From Photobacterium marinum (lineage in GTDB: Bacteria; Pseudomonadota; Gammaproteobacteria; Enterobacterales; Vibrionaceae), in assembly GCF_000331515.1 (NCBI RefSeq), contig NZ_AMZO01000006.1, positions 496,001 to 560,000 on the forward strand: a DNA stretch of 64,000 nt, written 5' to 3'. Under the pieces are notes generated by a model that did not search any database, was not told the origin of the DNA, and saw nothing but the letters and a program-made list of their open reading frames with translations. A program made the translations under genes and the position numbers. Positions 7,790-17,185 of the stretch are shown here, in pieces. Each line of letters opens with the position of its first letter. The first letter of the stretch is position 1.

Positions 7790-8974
7790 ATGGAAAAGAA
7801 ATTAGATACAAAAATTGTAACTGCCGGGCGTTCGAAGAAATGGACTCAGCATCTGGTCAATCCACCGGTTAGCCGTGCATCAACCATTGTTTTTAACTCT
7901 GTTGAGGAGATGAAACATGCCACGGCAAACCGGGCCAACAAGGCGCTGTTTTATGGTCGCCGTGGTACGAATACCCACTTTGCTTTTCAGGAAGCCATGG
8001 TGGAGCTTGAAGGTGGAGTGGGATGTGCGTTGTATCCCTGTGGGACAGCCGCTATTTCTAACGCTATTTTGTCTTTCGTCAAAGCCGGCGATCATATCCT
8101 GATGGTTGATGGGGTTTATGAACCTACCCGAGACTTCTGCGATAAGATTCTGGACAAAATGGGAGTAGAAACAACCTATTACGATCCCATGATTGGTGAA
8201 GAGATTAGAGAGCTGATTCGTCCTAATACCACTGTCCTTTTCCTTGAGTCGCCATGCTCTATTACAATGGAGGTTCAGGATGTTCCAACACTTGCCCGTA
8301 TTGCCCATGAACACGACTTAGTTGTGATGCTGGATAACACCTGGGCTTCGCCAATCAATTTCCAGCCGTTTGAGCATGGTGTTGATATTTCGATTCAGGC
8401 TGCGACGAAATATATTGTTGGTCACTCTGATGTAATGTTGGGTACGGCAACGGCGAATGAACGTTGCTGGGATCAGCTGCGAGAATACAGTTACCTGATG
8501 GGGCAGTGTACCTCACCGGATGATGTTTATCTCGCAATGCGAGGCCTGCGTACATTGGGCGTTCGTTTGAAACAGCATGAAGAAAACAGCTTGAAAGTTG
8601 CGCGCTGGCTTGCTGAACGTCAGGAGGTTGATCATGTTCGCCATCCTGCAATGGAAAGCGGTGAAGGACATGAGTTCTATAAGCGGGATTTTAAAGGGTG
8701 TAATGGTTTGTTTTCAGCTGTACTGAACTGTGGAAATACCGAAGCCCTGACCGCTCTCCTGGATGGCATGGAGCATTTCAGCATGGGTTACTCCTGGGGA
8801 GGTTTTGAAAGCCTGATCCTTGCTAATCAAAATATAAACTCAATACGGACAGCTAAGAAAAAAGACTTTGCCGGTCCGTTGTTGCGTCTCCATATTGGTT
8901 TGGAAGATCCTGATGATTTGATCCGCGATCTGGAGAAGGGCTTTGAGCGCTTTAACGCTGCTCTCAATAAGTAG
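7790..8974 (+). CDS. metC: cystathionine beta-lyase MetC
   Basis: This PLP enzyme cleaves cystathionine to homocysteine, pyruvate and ammonia in methionine synthesis. At 394 residues it matches the E. coli enzyme. The PLP lysine is Lys207 in ATKYIVGHSDV. Other family signatures include YGRRGTNTHFAFQEAM (about 54-69), YPCGTAAISNA and DNTWASP, the last supplying the Asp that contacts the PLP ring nitrogen. The MetC-type spacing and the GYSWGGFESL segment favour beta-lyase over gamma-lyase or gamma-synthase. The gene is followed at once by a strong terminator and is probably monocistronic. Confidence 0.95.
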   Translation: MEKKLDTKIVTAGRSKKWTQHLVNPPVSRASTIVFNSVEEMKHATANRANKALFYGRRGTNTHFAFQEAMVELEGGVGCALYPCGTAAISNAILSFVKAGDHILMVDGVYEPTRDFCDKILDKMGVETTYYDPMIGEEIRELIRPNTTVLFLESPCSITMEVQDVPTLARIAHEHDLVVMLDNTWASPINFQPFEHGVDISIQAATKYIVGHSDVMLGTATANERCWDQLREYSYLMGQCTSPDDVYLAMRGLRTLGVRLKQHEENSLKVARWLAERQEVDHVRHPAMESGEGHEFYKRDFKGCNGLFSAVLNCGNTEALTALLDGMEHFSMGYSWGGFESLILANQNINSIRTAKKKDFAGPLLRLHIGLEDPDDLIRDLEKGFERFNAALNK

Positions 8975-8991
8975 CTTTGTTTGTATACAGG

Positions 8992-9016
8992 AAGGCCGCA
9001 GCAATGCGGCCTTTTT
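8992..9016 (+). terminator. intrinsic terminator of metC
   Basis: A 9-bp GC-rich stem (8992-9000 with 9005-9013) has a GCAA tetraloop and a run of five T. Confidence 0.92.
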
Positions 9017-9222
9017 GCTTTTAATTGCAGGTTACAGTTGAACACTGCCCCTCTCGTTAATGGAAGCTGAAGAGTTTTGTTGCCATTCTCACAGGATTTC
9101 AAAAGAGTTGGGAAAGAGTCAGTCTTGGTTCAACTTGTTGTCTAGACTAGATGTATCAAAGAAGTGTTCTGAACATTCTTATGTAAGTTCTGTGTCGGGC
9201 ATGGTGAAAGGAGCCGGAAAGA

Positions 9223-9540
9223 ATGAATCGCAGACTGATTGTAATTGTAATGCTGACGTTTGGTGTATTTGGTTGCAGCAGTTCAGACTATGAAAATTAT
9301 CAGCTGTTTCCTGAAGAGTATGTTAGCGATGTGGAATATGACAGTATTTATCATTATGGCTACAACCAGGGATGTGAAAGCGCCTTAAGTACCAAAGGTG
9401 TGCCTGATATGGTTTATATGCGAGATATAACATTAGATAAACAAGGCACACGATTTGAACAGGGGTGGGAAGATGGAAATTCTGCCTGTAAAGATGGAGT
9501 CAGGATAATAATGCCAACATTGATTATCGAAAAGAATTAA
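9223..9540 (+). CDS. small lipoprotein of unknown function
   Basis: This 105-residue protein has a lipoprotein signal: basic MNRRL, a hydrophobic core, and the lipobox VFGC with Cys18 as the acylation site. AAAGGAG upstream supports ATG 9223. The mature part is acidic and Tyr-rich, with two Gly-Tyr/Trp units (YGYNQGCESAL and FEQGWEDGNSACK) that look like a duplicated short motif, each containing one Cys; a disulfide between them is plausible. The GYxxGCxxAL spacing recalls small enterobacterial and vibrio lipoproteins of unknown role. Ser19 and Ser20 after the Cys do not signal inner-membrane retention, so outer-membrane sorting is expected. Confidence 0.75.
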   Translation: MNRRLIVIVMLTFGVFGCSSSDYENYQLFPEEYVSDVEYDSIYHYGYNQGCESALSTKGVPDMVYMRDITLDKQGTRFEQGWEDGNSACKDGVRIIMPTLIIEKN

Positions 9541-9660
9541 TCAAAGTTAAATTGTTTAGTGAATTATTATAAGATACTTGTTTTATATGCCGAGCTAAAT
9601 TACATTCCGATTTAATCATGTAATCATTTTAAATTTTGCATGTAATTACTTTCGGTAAAA

Positions 9661-9688
9661 AAAAACAGACCAGCTTAGGTCTGTTTTT
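9661..9688. terminator. bidirectional intrinsic terminator
   Basis: A perfect 11-bp stem (9661-9671 with 9678-9688) is flanked by A and T runs, so it can serve the lipoprotein gene on the left and the minus-strand gene on the right. Confidence 0.9.
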
Positions 9689-9783
9689 ATTATTTAAGCT
9701 TTATTTATCGGTAAATGAGGGAATTTACCTAGCCGGATTCGTTCTTGATCATTGTTCAAACCGATAAATATGATTGCAGGTGC

Positions 9784-10071
9784 TTATGCTGCAACTGGTC
9801 CTGTCAGTGAGTATACTTTGCCTCCATGGAAATTGACTGGTACAACCGCATGTACTTCAGGCAGCAAAAGAAAGGCATCATCACTTGCATCGTCATTCAT
9901 TTCAACGACGATTTGTAGATGCTTTTCCAGAGCCTTGTGAAGGCTAGGTGCACGTCGTGTATTTCCTTGATTGCCAAACTGACTGTAATGACCATTACTG
10001 GAGTAAACCCAGATATTGAAAGGGTCCTTTCCCCTTTCAAGCTGCTCGATAAAATCGGCAATATGTCTCAT
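9784..10071 (-). CDS. small soluble protein of unknown function
   Basis: A 95-residue protein whose ATG is preceded by GGA and seven bases of spacing on the minus strand. The sequence reads like a real folded protein, with alternating hydrophobic residues in IVVEMND, AFLLLPEVHAVVPVNF and VYSLTGP. It has no signal peptide or membrane segment. It lies convergent with the lipoprotein gene, with a shared terminator between them. I do not recognise the family. Confidence 0.6.
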   Translation of the reverse strand: MRHIADFIEQLERGKDPFNIWVYSSNGHYSQFGNQGNTRRAPSLHKALEKHLQIVVEMNDDASDDAFLLLPEVHAVVPVNFHGGKVYSLTGPVAA

Positions 10072-10489
10072 AAAAGTCCTTTTTTTGTTTTCATCAATAG
10101 CGCTGTATTGATGGTTCCTATTATGAAATGAAGGAAGGATTTTTCAATTTTAATTCAGTAGATTTCTTTAATTAATGTGATCACTGTTGGGTTTTGTCCG
10201 TAATTTATAAACGGAAAAATTTCATTTCATTTATTCAGTGATGTGTGGCAAATAAATTTTAACGATTGCATTCACAAGAAGCATAAAAAGATAATATCAT
10301 TAAGCCTGATTGCAATTGGCTTCAAATTGTGAGTTGTTGAATTGACTTGGTTGATTATTGTTAAATCAATGAGAGAACCTGCTCTTTTATTTGTGTTATA
10401 AAATATTGGTAAAGCATTTTTATTTATTATGATGAGCGTAAATTAATTTTATATTTCAATGCACGGATGGCATAAAAAATAGAGTACAA
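10072..10489. other. AT-rich spacer upstream of tag
   Basis: This 418-base AT-rich stretch separates two divergent genes and must hold both promoters. TGATCACTG near 10180 is a short dyad. I see no convincing small gene, RNA fold or operator. Confidence 0.5.
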
Positions 10490-11083
10490 GTGATGACAAA
10501 TTCCGAAATAAAAACCTGCGCCTGGGCGATGAATCAGCCGTTGGAAAGAGACTATCACGATAAAGAGTGGGGGATTGTCAGTAAGGATGACATTTATCTT
10601 TTTGAGTTCTTGACGTTGGAAGGTGCTCAGGCTGGCTTGAGTTGGTACACCATTTTAAAGCGTAGAGATGCCTACAGACAGGCTTTTGATGATTATGATT
10701 TGCTCCGTCTGGCAAATTATGGTGAAGAGCGTACAGAAGAGATAATTAAGAATTTTGATGTAATTAAGCATCGTGGAAAAATCAACTCAGTATTCAGTAA
10801 TGCCAAAGCTGCTTTGGCATTGCAAGAAGAGTATGGCAGCCTGGCAGCGGCACTGTGGCAGTTTGTTGATCACCAGCCTGTAAACAATGACTGGCAGGAA
10901 ATGTCTCAGATACCGGTTTCTACACCAGAATCGAAAGCGATGAGCAAGTTTCTGAAAAAGAAAGGTTTTAAGTTTGTCGGTGAAACAATCTGTTATGCCT
11001 TTATGCAGGCAGTGGGTATGGTAAATGATCATCTGACAGACTGCCCCTGTTACAGTAAGTCGGTAGCCAGCCAGGCTGAATAG
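10490..11083 (+). CDS. tag: DNA-3-methyladenine glycosylase I
   Basis: This base-excision repair enzyme removes 3-methyladenine from alkylated DNA. The 197 residues contain the family's zinc snap: Cys near the N-terminus in TCAW, His in DYHDKEWG, and His and Cys in DHLTDCPCY. The substrate-binding segment FEFLTLEGAQAGLSWYTIL is intact. Translation can begin at GTG 10490 or ATG 10493, adjacent codons. It is followed after 59 bases by a cation transporter gene on the same strand with no terminator between, so read-through is possible. Confidence 0.95.
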   Translation: MMTNSEIKTCAWAMNQPLERDYHDKEWGIVSKDDIYLFEFLTLEGAQAGLSWYTILKRRDAYRQAFDDYDLLRLANYGEERTEEIIKNFDVIKHRGKINSVFSNAKAALALQEEYGSLAAALWQFVDHQPVNNDWQEMSQIPVSTPESKAMSKFLKKKGFKFVGETICYAFMQAVGMVNDHLTDCPCYSKSVASQAE

Positions 11084-11142
11084 TTCATGTCACAGGCATT
11101 ATTCAGGTATCATATTCGCAAATGAAATAGCGAGTTAGGAAG

Positions 11143-12066
11143 ATGTCAGAGACACCGGTAAAAGTTATTCAGAAAGCAACATGGGTCGGTTCTATAGCAA
11201 ACGTTGGTTTGGCCCTGTTGAAAATCACTGTCGGTAAAATTACAGGAAGTCAGGCACTGGTTGCTGATGGTGTTCACAGTTTTTCGGATCTGGTAACAGA
11301 TACCGCGATTTTGATTGGTTCTCGTTACTGGACTGCGCCGGCAGATAAAGAGCATCCCTATGGTCACGGGCGCTTTGAGACTCTGACAAACATATTCATT
11401 GGTGTATTGCTGGCGATTGTCGGTGTTGGTATTGGTTGGGATTCAATTAATTCGATTGGACATGTTTCTAGCACTACACCTGGAATGCTGGCTTTTGCTG
11501 CTGCGTTGGCTTCGATCCTGGTTAAAGAAGTGTTGTATCGCTGGACAGTGGTTCAGGCTAAGAAGATTAATAGCAGGGCCTTGCATGCCAATGCCTGGCA
11601 CCATCGCTCGGATGCGCTGAGTTCATTACCTGTTGCTGTGGCTGTGATTGCTAACTTTATCATCCCAGATCTTCACTATCTTGATCAGGTTGCGGCACTG
11701 ATTGTAACTGCGATGATCCTCAAAGCGGCGTTTGAAATTTTGTGGCCGGCTTTACTGGAGTTAACTGAAGCGGAAGCTGACAGTGAAATTGAAGCTAAGA
11801 TTCAGCAATATGCCGATGAGGACAAGGATATCCGTGAAGTGCATGCGATTCGTAGCCGTCGTACCGGCAGTACTATTTTGCTGGATTTCCATTTACTGGT
11901 AGATCCGGCGATGAGTGTTGATCATGCTCATACCATCAGTGAGAATTTCAAATCACATATTCTTGCGCAAATTGATGAAGTGGTGGATGTGATTATCCAC
12001 ATTGAGCCTTATACATGTGCAGAACGAGTGGTCAATCCATGTTGTGAGGACAAGAGCTGCAATTAG
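11143..12066 (+). CDS. cation diffusion facilitator family transporter
   Basis: This inner-membrane metal/proton antiporter of 307 residues has about six membrane helices followed by a cytoplasmic ferredoxin-like domain (from about residue 210). The transport-site motifs are HSFSD in helix 2 (about 46-50) and HHRSD in helix 5 (about 151-155), a pattern shared with Mn/Zn/Fe exporters and magnetosome MamB/MamM-type members rather than E. coli FieF. The regulatory domain keeps conserved histidines such as HAIRSRRTG and DFHLLVD. The extreme C-terminus has an unusual cluster of cysteines (CAERVVNPCCEDKSC) that could bind metal. The substrate metal cannot be determined by eye. Confidence 0.9.
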   Translation: MSETPVKVIQKATWVGSIANVGLALLKITVGKITGSQALVADGVHSFSDLVTDTAILIGSRYWTAPADKEHPYGHGRFETLTNIFIGVLLAIVGVGIGWDSINSIGHVSSTTPGMLAFAAALASILVKEVLYRWTVVQAKKINSRALHANAWHHRSDALSSLPVAVAVIANFIIPDLHYLDQVAALIVTAMILKAAFEILWPALLELTEAEADSEIEAKIQQYADEDKDIREVHAIRSRRTGSTILLDFHLLVDPAMSVDHAHTISENFKSHILAQIDEVVDVIIHIEPYTCAERVVNPCCEDKSCN

Positions 12067-12087
12067 TTGGCTTTAGCGATACGTATA

Positions 12088-12115
12088 AACACCTGCAATC
12101 GCAGGTGTTTTTTTT
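12088..12115 (+). terminator. intrinsic terminator
   Basis: A 9-bp stem (12088-12096 with 12101-12109) with an AATC loop is followed by T. Confidence 0.92.
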
Positions 12116-12256
12116 ATGTATCACTTTCTCGAATGAGTTTGATTGTTCTTAGTTATGAGATATCCAAACGGTTGACTCTTTCACTAGGCTAATAACAGAA
12201 ATGATGTTGAAGCTACTGAGTGCCCGCTTATTGTGGTTAAAGGGAGGAAGTGAAAA

Positions 12257-12643
12257 ATGCCTTTAGTTCGTATTAAATCACTGCCATTTAAACAAGATGT
12301 TGCTGTTAATCAGGCACTTTCTGCGTTGTCTGAGGCGATTTCGAATGCCGGAAACATTGAAGAACGTCATGTCATGGTTACCTGGGAATACCTCTCTAAG
12401 TCTCACTATATTCACAATGGAAAAGTGGCTGACTATCAATCGGAAACAGCTCATCCATTATTGGTAGATTTGGTTGCACCCAACTTCAATACTGAAGAGG
12501 AAATTGCTCAGATGCTGGAGTTGATAGCAAATACCATTGCCGGCTCAATACCGATCAGTAAGGAAAACATCTTTATTAACTTCACTCCTGCATACAGTGA
12601 TGGTGTCTACGATGAAGGGCATGTTATTGAGTGGGATATCTAG
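12257..12643 (+). CDS. tautomerase-superfamily-like protein
   Basis: A 128-residue protein with a strong ribosome-binding site (GGGAGGAAG). It begins Met-Pro-Leu-Val-Arg-Ile, and tautomerases use an N-terminal proline, exposed after Met removal, as the catalytic base. The size fits a protein with two beta-alpha-beta units, as in CHMI and MIF types; the second half includes KENIFINFTPAYSDGVY, with a predicted strand and then an aromatic loop. No substrate can be assigned. The assignment rests mainly on the N-terminal pattern and secondary structure, so another ferredoxin-like fold is possible. Confidence 0.55.
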   Translation: MPLVRIKSLPFKQDVAVNQALSALSEAISNAGNIEERHVMVTWEYLSKSHYIHNGKVADYQSETAHPLLVDLVAPNFNTEEEIAQMLELIANTIAGSIPISKENIFINFTPAYSDGVYDEGHVIEWDI

Positions 12644-12975
12644 CTTTCAAAAACTCTGATTGTTGATCAAGTACACAGAATCAAAAAAAGCCAGTCAGTA
12701 ATTGATTGGCTTTCTTTGATTTTAAGATGGGTAAATATGTGTTTGAGTTCGGTGTTCATTATCGCTGATAGAGAGGTCAACGTTTTGTGTCCGATCGGTG
12801 CTATAAGCGATTAGCTCAGGAAGGTCATCAGTAATCTGTAAGTTGGTGTTTGCATAGGCATGCGGAACTAGCATGACTAAAGCCTACCATTTCTATTGAA
12901 TGGGTTATTTGTACTACGCTTGTTGAAAATGTAAACCTAATGTTATCTGTGGCGAAGTACAAACATGGAATGTCT
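12644..12975. other. spacer upstream of astB
   Basis: After the terminator, about 260 bases contain no gene I can support. The likely astB promoter is in the last 80 bases. I looked for an ArgR-type operator and did not find a clear one. Confidence 0.5.
12687..12713 (+). terminator. intrinsic terminator
   Basis: An 11-bp stem with one G-T pair (12687-12697 with 12703-12713) has a 5-base loop, preceded by A-run and followed by TTT-rich sequence. Confidence 0.8.
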
Positions 12976-14310
12976 ATGAAAGCACTTGAAGCAAACTTTG
13001 ATGGGTTGGTTGGCCCTACTCATAATTATAGTGGATTATCATTTGGTAATGTCGCTTCTGAGATTAACAAAGATGCCCCGTCAAATCCGAAGCAGGCTGC
13101 AAAGCAAGGGCTGGCCAAAATGAAGGCGCTGGCTGATATGGGGATGGTGCAGGGCGTACTGGCTCCTCAAGAGCGGCCTGACATAAAAACGCTGCGTCAG
13201 CTTGGTTTTACCGGAAGTGACCAATCAGTTATTGAGCAGGCTGCTAAACAGGCGCCTAAGGTACTGGCTGCATGTTGTTCTGCTTCCAGTATGTGGACTG
13301 CGAATGCCGCGACAGTATCGCCGTCTGCTGATACCTCTGATGAAAGAGTCCATTTTACCCCGGCAAACTTGACCAATAAGTTCCATCGTTCGATAGAGCA
13401 TGAAGTTACCGGGCGGATCCTTAAAGCCACTTTTGCTGATTCAAAGCATTTTGTTCACCATCCAGCCTTGCCATCAGTTGAACATTTTGGTGATGAAGGT
13501 GCCGCTAACCATACTCGTTTTTGCCGGGAATATGGTGAACAGGGGGTAGAGTTATTTGTATACGGTCGGCATGCGTTTGATAGTCGTTTTCCGTCACCGA
13601 AAAAGTTTCCGGCCCGACATACCTATGAAGCGTGTGAAGCTGTTATTCGCTTGCACCATTTGGATCGCAATAATGTGGTGCTGGCACAGCAGAACCCGGA
13701 TGTCATCGATCAAGGTGTCTTTCACAACGATGTTATTGCGGTGGGGAACAGGGACATCCTGTTTTGTCATGAGCAGGCATTTTTAAACCGGCACGGAGTT
13801 TATGAAGAGCTGATAGATAAAATGGGCGATGATTTTAATATCATTGAAGTGCCGACCAGTGCCGTTTCTGTTGATGATGCAGTATCAAGTTATCTGTTTA
13901 ATTCTCAGCTATTGTCTCTGCCGTCCGGAGAGACCATTTTGGTCTTGCCTGATGAATGCCGGGAAAATGGCAAAGTCTGGACGTATGTGCAGCAATTAGT
14001 TGCTGAGAATCGAGGTGTTGATCGGGTTGAGGTTTTCGACCTTAAACAAAGCATGGCTAATGGTGGCGGTCCAGCATGTCTTCGCTTACGTGTCGTTTTG
14101 ACTGATGAAGAACGCCAGGCGGTGAATCCGGCAACATTAATGAATGACAGGCTTTTTGAGCGCTTGAATCAATGGGTTGATAAGCATTATAGGGATAAGC
14201 TGACAGAAGTTGATTTGGCCGATCCAAAGCTGGTTGATGAATCCCGCTCCGCACTTGATGATCTGACACAAATCCTTTCCCTTGGTGCTATTTATCCTTT
14301 CCAGCGTTAA
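12976..14310 (+). CDS. astB: N-succinylarginine dihydrolase
   Basis: This enzyme hydrolyses N2-succinylarginine to succinylornithine, CO2 and ammonia, the second step of arginine succinyltransferase catabolism. The start at ATG 12976 gives [18 protein letters not shown], matching the usual beginning of the family; an ATG at 12940 would add 12 unrelated residues. The catalytic Cys is Cys368 in [10 protein letters not shown], and family segments such as [27 protein letters not shown] and [19 protein letters not shown] are intact. In many bacteria astB sits in an astCADBE operon, but here it is alone, so partner genes must be elsewhere on the genome. Confidence 0.95.
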   Translation: MKALEANFDGLVGPTHNYSGLSFGNVASEINKDAPSNPKQAAKQGLAKMKALADMGMVQGVLAPQERPDIKTLRQLGFTGSDQSVIEQAAKQAPKVLAACCSASSMWTANAATVSPSADTSDERVHFTPANLTNKFHRSIEHEVTGRILKATFADSKHFVHHPALPSVEHFGDEGAANHTRFCREYGEQGVELFVYGRHAFDSRFPSPKKFPARHTYEACEAVIRLHHLDRNNVVLAQQNPDVIDQGVFHNDVIAVGNRDILFCHEQAFLNRHGVYEELIDKMGDDFNIIEVPTSAVSVDDAVSSYLFNSQLLSLPSGETILVLPDECRENGKVWTYVQQLVAENRGVDRVEVFDLKQSMANGGGPACLRLRVVLTDEERQAVNPATLMNDRLFERLNQWVDKHYRDKLTEVDLADPKLVDESRSALDDLTQILSLGAIYPFQR

Positions 14311-14322
14311 AAATATCCTATG

Positions 14323-14344
14323 GCGGCACCGCTTAATGTGCCGC
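14323..14344 (+). terminator. hairpin after astB
   Basis: A 7-bp stem (14323-14329 with 14338-14344) has an 8-base loop. No T-run follows, so this is only a probable terminator. Confidence 0.5.
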
Positions 14345-14589
14345 TTATCCTATGCAAAGTCGTCGCGATTTTAAGCCACTATTCCGCTTGAGTGTTTGCT
14401 TAAGTGCATGAAAAATTAGGCTGATTCTTAGCGGCAAGACATATCAAAATGCTATTGGGCTTGCAAAATCAGTATTCAATTGCGACAAAAAAATGAAAAT
14501 GCATCATAAGTTTTTGACTTATAAAGTTAAAATTATCTGGCATAAAACATGGTTAGTTTCTCCTAATACACAAGAAAGGGAGAGCAACT

Positions 14590-14970
14590 ATGAAGCATTT
14601 CTTCCTGGCCTCAATGCTGTTAGGTGTGGTCAGTTGCGGCGGTGGTGGTGGCGGTGAGGATGGGACAACTGTTACTGGTAACCCGTCAAGCTCCTTATTG
14701 AACGATAATCCGGCTCCGGCTAATGCCCGTTTTCAACAATACCAGAATCATCTTTTTGAACTTCAGCCAGATGAATTGAATATGGCGGGAAACACCCTTT
14801 TTCTTAAGGTTTACCTCGATTCAGGTAGTGTTCTTTTTCTTGGTCAGATAGATAAAAACTCAACATTTTCCCTGCCGGTTTCGGTTCCGACCCGGGAAAA
14901 GGTACTGAAATATGATTTGTTCAGTGACTTTGCAGGTGAGGAGCGTGTATCAGGGGAGGTAGCTTTATGA
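14590..14970 (+). CDS. small lipoprotein coupled to a LruC-domain protein
   Basis: This 126-residue protein has a lipoprotein signal ending in VVSC, with Cys16 as the acylation site, followed by a run of six glycines and Glu-Asp as a flexible tether. The globular part (about 45-126) has the rhythm of a small beta-sandwich (NTLFLKVYLDSGSVLFLGQID). Its stop overlaps the start of the next gene by four bases (ATGA), so the two are translationally coupled and probably act together on the cell surface. I do not recognise the domain. Confidence 0.75.
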   Translation: MKHFFLASMLLGVVSCGGGGGGEDGTTVTGNPSSSLLNDNPAPANARFQQYQNHLFELQPDELNMAGNTLFLKVYLDSGSVLFLGQIDKNSTFSLPVSVPTREKVLKYDLFSDFAGEERVSGEVAL

Positions 14971-16454
14971 ACATGAGATCGTTGTTCAAATTGCTATTAT
15001 TAGTGCAGTTATTACTGATACCTTCAGTCGCTTCAGCGGTGGAATCAGTGATGCTTCAAGATACGATTACATCCAAAGGAGTAGGAAATATTGATTTATT
15101 TAATCTTAAGCAAGGAACATTGACAGCCTCCGAGCTTGAAGCCATAAGAGATGATAACAATGGAGCTCTGGCATTGGCTGTTGATGTTAACGAAGCCTCT
15201 GACGGGACAGAAAAAGCTTCGACTCAAGGAGTCACGATAGAGTCTCTGAGTCTTACTATTGAATCCGATGGAAATACTTATACGTTTACTGATTTTTCTA
15301 CGCCTACCCAGTCTGTGGTGGCTAAGACTGGGGAAACAAATCGTTCCACTTATTACACATTAATTGGAAGGACCGGTTCTTCATCATTGACACCAAATAG
15401 CGGTTGGAGCGGAACTTCTTTTGATGCCGTGATAACGATTCCGGTGAGTATGTCCCTTGCTAATGTTTCTTCTGCTGTCCTATCGATCACTTTTCTTGAA
15501 ACAAATACATCTCTTGGTGATCCTGAGGCATTTTATGATTTTACAAATGGTCCGGAAGATGTGGCACTGCTCAGTAAGAGTGATGCAGATACACTGACTG
15601 CAGAAGCGCCGGGACAGAGCGAGGCACCACTGGTTATTACTCAAGGTCAGATAGAAAACACCACAGACAGTTGGGTTTATTACCCTTCATCAGTTGAATA
15701 TTACATTGCCGCGTATGAGGACAATTATCCTGCCAAAAGTGACTATGACTTTAATGATTTAGTGGTTGGTTATCGTGTTGGCTACGGCATGCAGGACGAT
15801 AAAGTCAGTTCACTGATTGTCTATGGCTATATGATTGCACGCGGTTCAGGTTATACCCATGATTGGTATCTGCATATAGGGCTTCCGGCCGGGACCTCTG
15901 GTTCAGGAACGCTTAACTTGTTTAAGCCGGGTTCGACGGTGCAGGAGAGTGGTTACCCTAAATCTTTCTCGCAAACAGGGAGCTTTGATCAGCGCTTACT
16001 GCAAGGGACGAAATCCCTGATGCAAATTCCCGGCAAAGAGTTTGTAAATACTGAGTCTGACACCAGTCTCGCTCAGGGACACAAATTCAGTGTCGCGTTT
16101 GATTTCGATACACCGGTTGCTTTGTCCGACATCGCGCTGCCACCTTATGACCCTTATCTGTATGTAAACAATACCGGGTATGAAATTCACCTTCCTGAAC
16201 ACTCGTCAAGAATGGGGTCCTCGGTAAATAATTCAGAAACTGCCGGTGGTTTTAAAAATGCTCAGGGGTATCCGTTTGCCGTTATCATTCCGGATGACTG
16301 GGAGCCACCATTGGAGAGGGTTGATCTGGGTGAGGCTTATACAACGTTTCTTGGATACGTAGGCAGCGAAGGTGATGAGCAGACATCCTGGTATACAGCT
16401 CCTTCACAAGGCAAGATTAAAGGGATCGGAAAATCATTCTGGAAGTGGGACTGA
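14967..16454 (+). CDS. secreted LruC-domain protein
   Basis: This 495-residue exported protein has a signal peptide at residues 1-24 (LLLLVQLLLIPSVASA). The N-terminal half (about 30-200) is a Ser/Thr-rich beta region. From about residue 230 comes a LruC-type domain, recognised by YIAAYEDNYPAKSDYDFND, with the clustered Asp and aromatic residues typical of the family. LruC proteins were first noted in Leptospira and are widespread in marine bacteria; their function is not known, though calcium binding at the acidic loop is plausible. It is translationally coupled to the upstream lipoprotein and closed by a palindromic terminator. Confidence 0.82.
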   Translation: MNMRSLFKLLLLVQLLLIPSVASAVESVMLQDTITSKGVGNIDLFNLKQGTLTASELEAIRDDNNGALALAVDVNEASDGTEKASTQGVTIESLSLTIESDGNTYTFTDFSTPTQSVVAKTGETNRSTYYTLIGRTGSSSLTPNSGWSGTSFDAVITIPVSMSLANVSSAVLSITFLETNTSLGDPEAFYDFTNGPEDVALLSKSDADTLTAEAPGQSEAPLVITQGQIENTTDSWVYYPSSVEYYIAAYEDNYPAKSDYDFNDLVVGYRVGYGMQDDKVSSLIVYGYMIARGSGYTHDWYLHIGLPAGTSGSGTLNLFKPGSTVQESGYPKSFSQTGSFDQRLLQGTKSLMQIPGKEFVNTESDTSLAQGHKFSVAFDFDTPVALSDIALPPYDPYLYVNNTGYEIHLPEHSSRMGSSVNNSETAGGFKNAQGYPFAVIIPDDWEPPLERVDLGEAYTTFLGYVGSEGDEQTSWYTAPSQGKIKGIGKSFWKWD

Positions 16455-16485
16455 TTTCAACGGAATGAGCCGGATATTTTAAACG

Positions 16486-16508
16486 AGCGACCGAATTCGG
16501 TCGCTTTT
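16486..16508 (+). terminator. palindromic terminator
   Basis: The perfect 20-base palindrome at 16486-16505 can form an 8-bp stem around AATT and is followed by TTT. Confidence 0.75.
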
Positions 16509-16663
16509 GTCTTTTCAGTTCCAAATGATTCAGCTCCACACCTTGACCTGTTTCTTGGTGCAAAGTGATAATACATGCATAAATTGAATCACCTGATTAT
16601 CATTCGCTGAATGATGTAAGTTGATTCATTATTTTTATGACATAGCACCGCTACGGAGTTGAA

Positions 16664-17185
16664 ATGGCAAAGCTAACCTTACAAGAGCAGATGCTGAAAG
16701 CTGGTCTTATTGATAAAAAGAAGATGAAAAAGGCCGGTAAATCATCAAAGAAATCACGCACTATAGCCAAGGAAGCGAAAGCGGCTGTTGAAGAGAAACG
16801 TGCTGCTCAGGTTGCACAGGATCAAGAGCTAAACCGCCAGAAACAGGCTGAAGCCGAGAAGAAAGCCATTGCTTCTCAGGTTAAGCAGCTGATCGAAATG
16901 AACAAGATTGAGATTAAAGATGGTGAGATCGGTTATAACTTTACCGATGGCACCCTGGTTAAGAAAATCTATGTCGATAAGAAAACGCAGGACCAGCTGA
17001 TCAGCGGTGTGTTAGCGATTGCTCGTTATCTTGAAGGTTATGCGATTGTACCTGGCGTTGTCGCCGATAAAATCAGCCAGCGTGATGAGGAATCTATTGT
17101 CCTGAACAATACCGTTTCTGAAGATACTGTAGATGAAGATGATCCATATGCAGATTTCAAAATCCCTGATGATCTGATGTGGTAA
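16664..17185 (+). CDS. DUF2058 family protein (YaiL-like)
   Basis: This 173-residue cytoplasmic protein matches the DUF2058/YaiL pattern: MAKLTLQEQMLKAGLI at the start, then a Lys/Ala/Glu-rich helical stretch (about 18-75) likely to be a coiled coil or nucleic-acid-binding arm, then a compact domain (about 80-150) with NFTDGTLVKKIYVD. The acidic tail ends DLMW. Family members are often labelled nucleoprotein or polynucleotide-associated, but a reaction has not been established. Its own terminator follows, so it is probably monocistronic. Confidence 0.9.
   Translation: MAKLTLQEQMLKAGLIDKKKMKKAGKSSKKSRTIAKEAKAAVEEKRAAQVAQDQELNRQKQAEAEKKAIASQVKQLIEMNKIEIKDGEIGYNFTDGTLVKKIYVDKKTQDQLISGVLAIARYLEGYAIVPGVVADKISQRDEESIVLNNTVSEDTVDEDDPYADFKIPDDLMW

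Noticed and set aside
9060..9293. Plus-strand frame of 77 codons overlapping the small lipoprotein start
   Set aside because: The lipoprotein frame has a lipobox and good ribosome-binding site; this frame has neither and ends within it.
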